Assembly: GCA_004357505.1 (NCBI GenBank)
Contig: SMWC01000034.1
Coordinates: forward strand, 1-14,683
Direction of reading: 5' to 3'
DNA length: 14,683 bases
Source: Gammaproteobacteria bacterium
GTDB lineage: Bacteria; Pseudomonadota; Gammaproteobacteria; Steroidobacterales; Rariloculaceae
Positions 1 through 6,111 of this stretch are shown here, one piece after another. Each line of letters opens with the position of its first letter. Positions within the stretch are counted from its first letter, which is position 1. The notes beneath the pieces are model-generated. The model searched no databases, was not told the origin of the DNA, and worked only from the letters and a program-made list of their open reading frames with translations. Position numbers and translations under genes: made by a program.

Positions 1-1153
1 CAAGGAACGAGAAGCAAAGCTGCAGGAGCTGACTGCTCGGATCAACGCCGGAACCGAGTCCACGAAGGCCGCTAAAGCCGAACGCGCGCAGGATACGCGT
101 ACAGCAGCGACGTTGGAGAAAAAGCTCAAGGAACGAGAAGCGGAGCTGCAGGAGCTGGCTGCTCAGATCAACGACGCGATGAACGCTACGAAGGCCGATA
201 AAGCTGAACGCGCGCAGACTTCTCGCGCAGCAGTGACGTTGAACGAACAGCTCAAGGAACGAGAAGCGGAGCGCAGAGAAGCGCAGGAGCGCGCAGAGAA
301 CCTTAGCGAAGTCGCTAATGAGCGACTCGATCAGCTCAATAAGATCCGGGAACAGTGCGAGGAAGCCGAGGAGCGCCAGGAGGAAGCTGAATGGCGCCTC
401 GGCAAAGCCCAGCACTTCGAACGCCTCGTACAACGACGCAAGAACCTGATCTCCTCGCTGATCGCAACGATAAGATCCAAAGCGAAGGCCAACACTGCTT
501 TGAAAGCAGGCTTGGACAGCGTCAGAAGACACAAGGCCTTTGCAGAGGACTCCGAGCAAAAACTTCTCGCACAAATTGAGCAGCTCACATCGGAGCTCGG
601 CGCAGTCAAGGAGGCTAATGCGTCGGCCAAGAACGCCAGTCAGCGTTCCCAGGACACGGTGATTTCGAAGAAAGAAATTACAGAAAGCCGCGAACGAATC
701 AGCGAACTCAAGGAGCGTGTGAATACGCAGGCCGAACTCATCACATCACTGGAGAACGATCTTCAGCTGTCCAAGTTGATTCAGCGTGATCTCAGCAACA
801 AGACGGCAGATGCCCAGACAGAAGCCCGGTTGGAGTTGACTCAACAGCAGAAGGTCAGCAACAAGTTGTTGGCTTCGAGCCAAAACGATCAGGAGAAGAA
901 TCGCTTGATCATCGAAGCGTTGGAGCGAGAGATCACCGAACTACGCAATAAACTGGCGACCGAGGCTAAAGCCGACGGGAATTCAGCGGGTACGGATCAA
1001 GGTCCGTCGAGTAAACTCATCGAGAAACTCGAGAAGAGCGAAGCGAAAATACGAAAACTTACCGAAGTGGCTAAGGCCTGGAAGCGCAAATACGATTTCT
1101 TGACCACCGATGCTCCGGCGGCCTATCAGACTCAGGCTACAGCGGATAAGTGA
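1..1153 (+). CDS. Coiled-coil protein with tandem 42-residue repeats, 5' end outside window
   Basis: The reading frame is open from base 2 to a TGA at 1151-1153, so the true start lies upstream. The first 84 residues seen are two copies of a 42-residue unit beginning KEREA; a third copy begins at 254 but diverges after about six residues. The rest is almost entirely charged, Ala/Leu/Glu/Arg-rich helix with heptad-like leucines. A more basic, less acidic stretch lies near bases 420-540 (QRRKNLISSLIATIRSK), and a short tail after AWKRKYDFL is probably disordered. No signal peptide, membrane segment or nucleotide-binding motif is visible in this part. I do not recognise a family; an SMC-like, cytoskeletal or scaffolding role would be a guess from the coiled coil alone. 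The gene converges on lipB and overlaps it by 22 bp. Reality of the gene: high. Function: unknown. Confidence 0.85.
   Translation, partial: KEREAKLQELTARINAGTESTKAAKAERAQDTRTAATLEKKLKEREAELQELAAQINDAMNATKADKAERAQTSRAAVTLNEQLKEREAERREAQERAENLSEVANERLDQLNKIREQCEEAEERQEEAEWRLGKAQHFERLVQRRKNLISSLIATIRSKAKANTALKAGLDSVRRHKAFAEDSEQKLLAQIEQLTSELGAVKEANASAKNASQRSQDTVISKKEITESRERISELKERVNTQAELITSLENDLQLSKLIQRDLSNKTADAQTEARLELTQQQKVSNKLLASSQNDQEKNRLIIEALEREITELRNKLATEAKADGNSAGTDQGPSSKLIEKLEKSEAKIRKLTEVAKAWKRKYDFLTTDAPAAYQTQATADK
2..271 (+). repeat. 126-bp tandem repeat inside the coiled-coil gene
   Basis: Unit 1 is 2-127 and unit 2 is 128-253. A third copy starts at 254 and matches unit 2 exactly for 18 bases before diverging. 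The period of 126 bp (42 codons) is exact and in frame. Units 1 and 2 share 26 of 42 residues by hand alignment, with the cores KEREA, LQEL, TKA and KAERAQ conserved. Six heptads make 42 residues, so the period keeps a coiled coil in register. More units probably lie upstream of the window. Confidence 0.88.
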
Positions 1154-1758
1154 TCGAGCCTTAAGTGCAACTGAGGTTCTAGATCCCGACGCAACTTCGA
1201 TAGTTCCTGGACCGTGCTGAGCTCGCTGAGCCGTGTGACCTCCAAGTTCTCAAAGCCGCACGGGTTGATCCGCTGAAAGGGCTCAAGATCCATATCAACA
1301 TTGATCGCGATACCATGATAGGAGCAATGCCGCCGAATCCTCAATCCTATTGCCGCGAGTTTCCGCCCGCCTACATAGACTCCTGGCGCATCACGGCGCC
1401 CATACGCCTCGATGCCGTAGCTCGCAACGGTGTCGATCACTGCAGCCTCCAGCGCTTGCACTAAACCGCGCACACTGATTTTTAGCCGTTTCAAGTCTAG
1501 AAGCGGATAGACCACGAGTTGTCCGGGGCCATGGTAGGTCACCTGGCCACCGCGATCTATCTGCAGGATAGGGATTTTCCCGGGCATCAATAGATGAGAG
1601 CGATCGCCATTTAGCCCAAGCGTAAAAATCGATGGGTGTTCGACGAACCAAACCTCATCGGGTGTCTCAGCGTCACGCTCATCGGTGAAGCGTTTCATGT
1701 CTGCCCACACTGCAGGGAGAGGTTGTAGGCCTAAATCTCGGCAGACGAACGAGATCAC
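1132..1758 (-). CDS. lipB: Octanoyl-[acyl-carrier-protein]:protein N-octanoyltransferase LipB
   Basis: LipB moves the octanoyl group from octanoyl-ACP to the lipoyl domains of 2-oxoacid dehydrogenases and GcvH, the first step of lipoate assembly in the cytoplasm. The 208-residue product has the family signature RGGQVTYHGPGQ (69-80), DAPGVYV (123-129), the catalytic lysine in GRKLAAIGLRIRR (Lys133) and the catalytic cysteine in RINPCG (Cys167). The start is a GTG at 1758-1756; its GTGA overlaps the TGA of the decayed ybeD, and no good Shine-Dalgarno sequence precedes it, so it probably depended on coupling to upstream translation. It is the last gene of the minus-strand series. The usual next gene, lipA, is absent; a convergent coiled-coil gene follows instead, and the two stop regions overlap. 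Confidence 0.97.
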   Translation of the reverse strand: MISFVCRDLGLQPLPAVWADMKRFTDERDAETPDEVWFVEHPSIFTLGLNGDRSHLLMPGKIPILQIDRGGQVTYHGPGQLVVYPLLDLKRLKISVRGLVQALEAAVIDTVASYGIEAYGRRDAPGVYVGGRKLAAIGLRIRRHCSYHGIAINVDMDLEPFQRINPCGFENLEVTRLSELSTVQELSKLRRDLEPQLHLRLDHLSAVA

Positions 1759-1894
1759 AGCACCATCATGATGTCGTCGCTGGCGCTGAGTTCCCGCTAG
1801 AGGGCATCGATCTGCTCGTGGCTCTGTGCATGAATCGTTATTGTGAGCGAAGCTCTCTAGTAAAGTACCCTCGCACCTGAGGGTTGGAGCTCAT
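1755..1894 (-). pseudogene. ybeD: Decayed ybeD (DUF493) remnant between dacA and lipB
   Basis: Read on the minus strand, the frame ending at TGA 1757-1755 gives ASLTITIHAQSHEQIDAL, then TAG (1799-1797), then RELSASDDIMMVL. This matches, residue for residue in spacing, the C-terminus of YbeD/DUF493 as I recall it from E. coli ([21 protein letters not shown]...RMVL); the TAG sits where E. coli has Tyr. Upstream this frame has a second TAG (1859-1857). A different frame begins with an ATG at 1894-1892 that overlaps the dacA stop as ATGA, and reads MSSNPQVRGYFTRELRSQ before a TAA. The whole space is 140 nt against about 265 nt for a normal ybeD, so the N-terminal half is missing. The likely history is an intact gene coupled to dacA and lipB that suffered an internal deletion with an out-of-frame join and a nonsense change. 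YbeD is a small ACT-like protein of uncertain role, usually found in exactly this place. The family assignment is from memory, not a search. Confidence 0.8.
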
Positions 1895-3021
1895 TGGAGC
1901 CACAACGTGACTTCGTCCTTGATACGCGTCCAGAGACTAGCCTCCGGTACCTCGTGCAACGCCATGAGCGGCATGTTCGAAATCTCTACATCATCCAGGG
2001 TAATTCGGACCGATCCCACTTGAGCGCCAGCAGACAACGGCGCCATCAATTCCGATCTCAGATCCATGATCGCCTCGAGCGCATCATATTGGCCACGCGG
2101 AACAGTAACGTAGAGATCCTCAGTCAAACCCAATGAGGCTTCTGGCGGGGTTCCCTTCCAGACGCGAGCCGTCGTGATTTCTTCTCCGCCACTGTAGAGC
2201 TTGTGTGTCTCATAGAAACGAAATCCATAGTCCAACAGGGCTTGGCTAGCATCTTCCCTCGCCTCTGGACTTGCCATACCCGTGACCACCGAGATAAGGC
2301 GCATGCCGGAACGCTCGGCAGAGGCAACCAGGCAGTAGCCTGCTGCATCCGTGTAGCCGGTTTTAACGCCATCAATTGAATCATCCCTCCATAACAGAGA
2401 ATTGCGATTGAATTGCCGAATACCGTTATAGGTGAACTCTCGCTCAGAGTACCAACGGTAATACTCTGGAAATTCGGAGATGATTGCTCGTGCGAGTATC
2501 GCGACGTCGCGAGCGGTAACATAATGTCCTTCGGCCGGAAGTCCGGTGGTATTCATGAACGAGGACCCGGTCATTCCGAGCAACTCTGCGTACCGGTTCA
2601 TCAACCCTAAGAATACTTCCTCGGAACCCGCAACGTGTTCAGCGAGCGCGACACTAGCATCGTTGCCGGATTGGATGATCATGCCGCGGAGCAGATCCTC
2701 GACCGAAACCCGCGTATTCACTTCGATAAACATGCGTGAACCGTCGGTTCGCCAGGCTTTCTCGCTGACGTGTGCCTGGTCTTGCAGCGTGATCTGGCCT
2801 TGCCGCAAGGCGTGAAAGGCCGTGTAAGCCGTCATGAGCTTGGTCAGGCTGGCAGGCTCTACTCGCTCGTCGGCGCGCGCCTCCGCGATGATCCGCCCAC
2901 TGGAGAAATCTATGAGCTGGAAGCTATCCGCCCCGATCTGAGGAGGTGCGGGAATGGGAACATCAGCGGCGAAGCCGGAAGTTGCAAGCAGCAAGCCCGC
3001 TAGTATCCAGGCTCGTATCAT
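1891..3021 (-). CDS. dacA: D-alanyl-D-alanine carboxypeptidase (PBP5/6 family)
   Basis: DacA removes the terminal D-Ala from peptidoglycan pentapeptides in the periplasm and so limits cross-linking. The 376-residue protein has a signal peptide (about 1-19, ending SGFAA) and the three penicillin-binding motifs: SLTK (58-61, nucleophile Ser58), SGN (118-120) and KTG (220-222). A C-terminal PBP5 domain covers about 275-355. It ends in an amphipathic helix (SLWTRIKDEVTLWLQ, 362-376) of the kind that anchors this family to the inner membrane. Length is close to the roughly 400 of E. coli PBP5. The ATG start is supported by a strong Shine-Dalgarno sequence 7 nt upstream. It lies 56 nt after rlpA, the widest gap in the series, and its stop overlaps the ATG of the ybeD remnant. 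Confidence 0.97.
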   Translation of the reverse strand: MIRAWILAGLLLATSGFAADVPIPAPPQIGADSFQLIDFSSGRIIAEARADERVEPASLTKLMTAYTAFHALRQGQITLQDQAHVSEKAWRTDGSRMFIEVNTRVSVEDLLRGMIIQSGNDASVALAEHVAGSEEVFLGLMNRYAELLGMTGSSFMNTTGLPAEGHYVTARDVAILARAIISEFPEYYRWYSEREFTYNGIRQFNRNSLLWRDDSIDGVKTGYTDAAGYCLVASAERSGMRLISVVTGMASPEAREDASQALLDYGFRFYETHKLYSGGEEITTARVWKGTPPEASLGLTEDLYVTVPRGQYDALEAIMDLRSELMAPLSAGAQVGSVRITLDDVEISNMPLMALHEVPEASLWTRIKDEVTLWLQ

Positions 3022-3028
3022 CAGTGAT

Positions 3029-3034
3029 CTCCTA
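3029..3034 (-). promoter_or_regulatory. Shine-Dalgarno sequence of dacA
   Basis: TAGGAG on the minus strand lies 7 nt before the dacA ATG (3021-3019). It is the clearest ribosome binding site in the minus-strand series and fixes the dacA start. It fits dacA being translated independently across the 56-nt gap rather than by coupling. Confidence 0.8.
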
Positions 3035-3077
3035 ATCGGTCAATCGTTATCAAAAGACGTTCCTATAGCAATCGGTC

Positions 3078-3947
3078 TCACCGCTCCACGACCAAGCGGC
3101 TCTCGTTCAGACCGAATAAGGAGAGCCCCTCGACTAAATCATCATACTCGGCGATGTCTGCCAATGGTCCGATTCGGACGCGGTGCAAGTTACCGGTACT
3201 GCCACTATCGGACACGATAAAGACCGCATCATAGCCGCCCGCTTCAAGCGTGCCTACCAATCTCAGGGCGTTTTCGCGCTGGCTGAATGCTCCAACCTGC
3301 GCGTAAATCCGCTGCAGTGGCTGATCATTCTCGCTAACCGTCGCCGCGGCCGCTGCAGAGATAATCGAGAAGCCTCTCGATCCGACGTCTATCGGCTCGG
3401 CTGCCTCGGAGCCAACCAGTGCGCTGCCGGCAGGCTCTCCTAAGGCTCGCACCTCGACCAATGCCGTACCCGCGCGCACCATCCCGAGTGCTTCCGCTGC
3501 CGCATATGACAGATCGACTACCCGGTTTTCCACGAAGGGGCCACGATCGTTAATCTTGACGATGACGCGCCTGCCATTACCGAGATGAGTCACTTCCACC
3601 CACGTGGGAATCGGCAGCGTCCTATGCGCGGCTGTCAATGCGTACATGTCGTAGATTTCGCCGCTTGCTGTCGAGCGCCCGTGGAAATCACTGCCATACC
3701 AGGATGCCATACCCCGCTCGCGATAGCCGATGCTGGTCTCGAGCACATAGTAGCTGTGACCCGCTATCTCGTAGACTGCCGGGTTGCCCGATTTACTGCG
3801 CGGCGCATTAATTATCGCTTCGCGTACGGTAGCGTCTTCGAAACTCTGCACGGGTTGAAATGAGCAACCGCTCAGAGTCACCAACAGAATCGCAGCCAGC
3901 CCTAGCCGGACACCTGACAGTGAGACTCTTTGTGTAACGATGGGCAT
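3078..3947 (-). CDS. rlpA: RlpA septal lytic transglycosylase lipoprotein, DPBB plus SPOR domains
   Basis: RlpA is an outer-membrane lipoprotein that, in Pseudomonas, cleaves glycan strands lacking stem peptides at the division site. The 289-residue product has a lipoprotein signal peptide with lipobox LSGC (acylated Cys28). A double-psi beta-barrel covers about 74-168, beginning ERGMASWYG and including NDRGPF. A linker follows, then a C-terminal SPOR domain (about 214-289, YAQVGAF...RVRIGPL) that binds denuded glycan. The acid and histidine residues tied to activity in P. aeruginosa RlpA appear conserved as Glu97 (SGE), His108 (AAH) and Asp134 (NDRGP). The ATG shares one base with the mltB stop (TAATG), implying translational coupling. 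Confidence 0.96.
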   Translation of the reverse strand: MPIVTQRVSLSGVRLGLAAILLVTLSGCSFQPVQSFEDATVREAIINAPRSKSGNPAVYEIAGHSYYVLETSIGYRERGMASWYGSDFHGRSTASGEIYDMYALTAAHRTLPIPTWVEVTHLGNGRRVIVKINDRGPFVENRVVDLSYAAAEALGMVRAGTALVEVRALGEPAGSALVGSEAAEPIDVGSRGFSIISAAAAATVSENDQPLQRIYAQVGAFSQRENALRLVGTLEAGGYDAVFIVSDSGSTGNLHRVRIGPLADIAEYDDLVEGLSLFGLNESRLVVER

Positions 3948-4981
3948 TACGCGCCAGCGGCCTCGAGATCAGCGTCAACGTGCAATTGCATATACGCGGC
4001 CTGAACAGCTTGGCCGAGTTCATAAGCGGCAAGCGCGTACTTTACACTATGGTTATAGCGCGTAATGACACGGAAGTTATGGTATCCGACCCAATATTCC
4101 TGTTCGTCTTTACCTTGCACCGATAGAATGGTCGTGGCTGCCGTCTCCTGCAGCTCGCTCGAGAAAATGTAGCCGAGTTGATTGAGCGACGCGACAGTCT
4201 CGGTCAGCTCCATACTGTTCTCCGGTTCAGCCCCTGACCAGCCTGCGCTTAATGTCGCACGGCTGACGACCGCCCCCCCGCGCTGCCAGCCGTGAACCTT
4301 GAAATAGTTTGCCACGCTAGCGAAAACGTCCTCCCAGTCCCCCCACAGATCTCGACGTCCGTCACCATTGCCATCGACGGCATAGGCGCGAAAACTCGAA
4401 GAAATAAATTGCCCGGCGCCCATCGCGCCCGCGTACGATCCGAGGCTATTACGAGGATCGAGTTCCTCCTCGCGAGACAGCAGCAAGAAAGCCTCCAGCT
4501 CGGAAGTAAAGAAAGAAGACCGAGGCGGATACGCGAATGCCAGAGTACTCAAGGAATCCAGTACCCGATATGTACCGGTACGTTCGCCGTAAAATGTCTC
4601 GATGCCGAGAATAGCGACCATCATCTCGGGAGCCACGCCATATCGCCTGCTTGCAACACGAAGCTCATCTTCGTGCGCGAGCCAGAACTTCGCTCCGGCT
4701 TCGATCCGAGAAGCCGAGACGAACAAGGCACGATACTCGTACCAGGGCATGACTCGTTCGGCGGGACGTGAGATCGCCTCTAGCACTCGGTCGACGATTT
4801 CCGCTTCTTCGAGTAAACGCGCGAGCGTCTCACGGTCGAACTCGTGGGTCGTCACCATATACTCAACGAAAACTGATCGCGCAGCGGTTACGGCGTCCTG
4901 ATCAACATCGACGGCACCGACAGCGCCGTTTACGGACAACAGTGCGATCACCAAGTACGCCTGTCGGCTGATACCGCTCAT
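3947..4981 (-). CDS. mltB: Lytic murein transglycosylase B (GH103), non-lipidated form
   Basis: This enzyme cleaves the MurNAc-GlcNAc bond to form 1,6-anhydroMurNAc ends, giving room for wall growth and recycling. Of 344 residues, about 1-23 form a signal peptide (VIALLSVNGAVGA). The SLT fold carries the catalytic glutamate in ILGIETFYG (Glu128, equivalent to Glu162 of E. coli Slt35 by motif), then LSTLAFAYPPR and GSYAGAMGAGQF. An EF-hand-like calcium loop, DGNGDGRRDLWG (203-214), resembles the one in Slt35. There is no lipobox cysteine, unlike E. coli MltB, so it is probably soluble in the periplasm, as in the SltB1-type enzymes encoded beside rodA in Pseudomonas. Its ATG overlaps the rodA stop (ATGA). 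Confidence 0.94.
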   Translation of the reverse strand: MSGISRQAYLVIALLSVNGAVGAVDVDQDAVTAARSVFVEYMVTTHEFDRETLARLLEEAEIVDRVLEAISRPAERVMPWYEYRALFVSASRIEAGAKFWLAHEDELRVASRRYGVAPEMMVAILGIETFYGERTGTYRVLDSLSTLAFAYPPRSSFFTSELEAFLLLSREEELDPRNSLGSYAGAMGAGQFISSSFRAYAVDGNGDGRRDLWGDWEDVFASVANYFKVHGWQRGGAVVSRATLSAGWSGAEPENSMELTETVASLNQLGYIFSSELQETAATTILSVQGKDEQEYWVGYHNFRVITRYNHSVKYALAAYELGQAVQAAYMQLHVDADLEAAGA

Positions 4982-6111
4982 CGTACCAATATTATTCTGT
5001 TGCCTTGAATCGCCACGAGCATACCGAAACCAACCATTAGCGTGACCATTGATGTGCCACCTGCACTAACAAGTGGCAACGGCACACCGACGATTGGTAG
5101 TAAGCCGCAGACCATACCGGCATTGACGAATACGTAGAAGAAAAAAGTAAGACTCACTGCGCCGGCGAGTAACCGTGTAAAAGTATCTCGAGCCTGGGCC
5201 GCGATGAAGAGACCGCGCCCGACCAGAACCAGATAGAGCGCCAGCAGCAACAGCAGCCCCAACAGCCCAAACTCTTCTCCTATGACCGCGAAGATGAAAT
5301 CTGTGCTGCGTTCAGGCAGGAATTCTAGATGCGCCTGGGTTCCGTTTAACCAACCTTTACCGAATAAGCCTCCGGAGCCGAGGGCAATCTTCGATTGAAT
5401 GATGTTGTAGCCGGCACCCAGCGGATCAGACTCCGGATTCAGGAAGGTCAACACCCGGACACGCTGATATTCCCGCATGAACTGCCAGAGCGGCAACATC
5501 GAGCCCAGACCCAGTAGCCCCAGGACCGTGATGACTCTGACGCTCACGCCAGAGAGCAATATCGTAAGACCACCGGCGGCAACGACCAGAATCGCCGTGC
5601 CCAGGTCCGGCTGCCGAGCTATCAACAGCGCGGGAATTATGATGATGAGAATCAAGACCAGTAGCTCGGTGAATGTCGGCGGCAACCGTCTCTCATGCAT
5701 GAACCATGCAATCATCATCGGAACGGCTAACTTTAACAGCTCAGAGGGCTGAAAACTGACGATACCGAGGTCTAACCAACGCTGAGCGCCCTGTCCCACG
5801 TCACCGATCAAGATCACGAGTACCAACAACACCAAGCCGAAGAAGAATATCCGCGGCGTCCATAGCCTTAGAATCCGCGGCGGAATCTGAGCGACGAACA
5901 AAAAAGCCGTCAGCGCGATGAGGCAGCGTACCCCCTGACGCAGCAGCAGCGTTGCATTGCTGCCGACCGCGCTGTAAAGCACAACCAAGCCGAGACCATT
6001 GACGGCCAATAAGGTGACCAGGAGCGGCACATCCATGACGATATTGCGCAAGTAGAGCGGGCTGAAGAGGAGTTCCCGGCGCGAGCCTGTCTCAAAGCTG
6101 CCGAGCGACAT
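4978..6111 (-). CDS. mrdB: Peptidoglycan glycosyltransferase RodA (SEDS family)
   Basis: RodA polymerises lipid II into glycan strands for sidewall elongation, in complex with PBP2. I take the ATG at 6111-6109 (MSLGSFETG), giving 377 residues against 370 in E. coli; the frame is open further upstream, but that stretch is only the shadow of mrdA. The start overlaps the mrdA end by 20 nt. The protein is almost all membrane helices. Family residues are present: QPSE with Glu124, ERSTDFIF with the presumed catalytic Asp271 (Asp262 in E. coli by motif), and the C-terminal signature NAGMVCGLLPIVGVPLPLVS (330-349) followed by AGGTS. An alternative start is the ATG 25 codons later (MDVPLL). Encoded directly between its partner PBP2 and mltB. 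Confidence 0.96.
   Translation of the reverse strand: MSLGSFETGSRRELLFSPLYLRNIVMDVPLLVTLLAVNGLGLVVLYSAVGSNATLLLRQGVRCLIALTAFLFVAQIPPRILRLWTPRIFFFGLVLLVLVILIGDVGQGAQRWLDLGIVSFQPSELLKLAVPMMIAWFMHERRLPPTFTELLVLILIIIIPALLIARQPDLGTAILVVAAGGLTILLSGVSVRVITVLGLLGLGSMLPLWQFMREYQRVRVLTFLNPESDPLGAGYNIIQSKIALGSGGLFGKGWLNGTQAHLEFLPERSTDFIFAVIGEEFGLLGLLLLLALYLVLVGRGLFIAAQARDTFTRLLAGAVSLTFFFYVFVNAGMVCGLLPIVGVPLPLVSAGGTSMVTLMVGFGMLVAIQGNRIILVR

Noticed and set aside
2..271. CRISPR-like or mobile-element reading of the 126-bp repeat
   Set aside because: The repeat is contiguous, in frame, has no spacers and encodes a regular coiled-coil unit.
1867..1884. Perfect 6-bp inverted repeat ACCCTC/GAGGGT with a 6-nt loop just after the dacA stop
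   Set aside because: No T-run follows on either strand, and it lies inside the ybeD remnant; too weak to call a terminator between dacA and lipB.
3022..3077. ECF/sigmaE-like GGAAC box upstream of dacA
   Set aside because: No matching -10 element lies at the required 16-17 nt distance, and no good sigma70 pair was found in the rlpA-dacA spacer either.
4292..4771. Plus-strand open frame of 159 codons inside mltB
   Set aside because: It is antisense to a strongly recognised gene, has no family-like motifs, and its Arg/Ser-rich composition is typical of a shadow frame.
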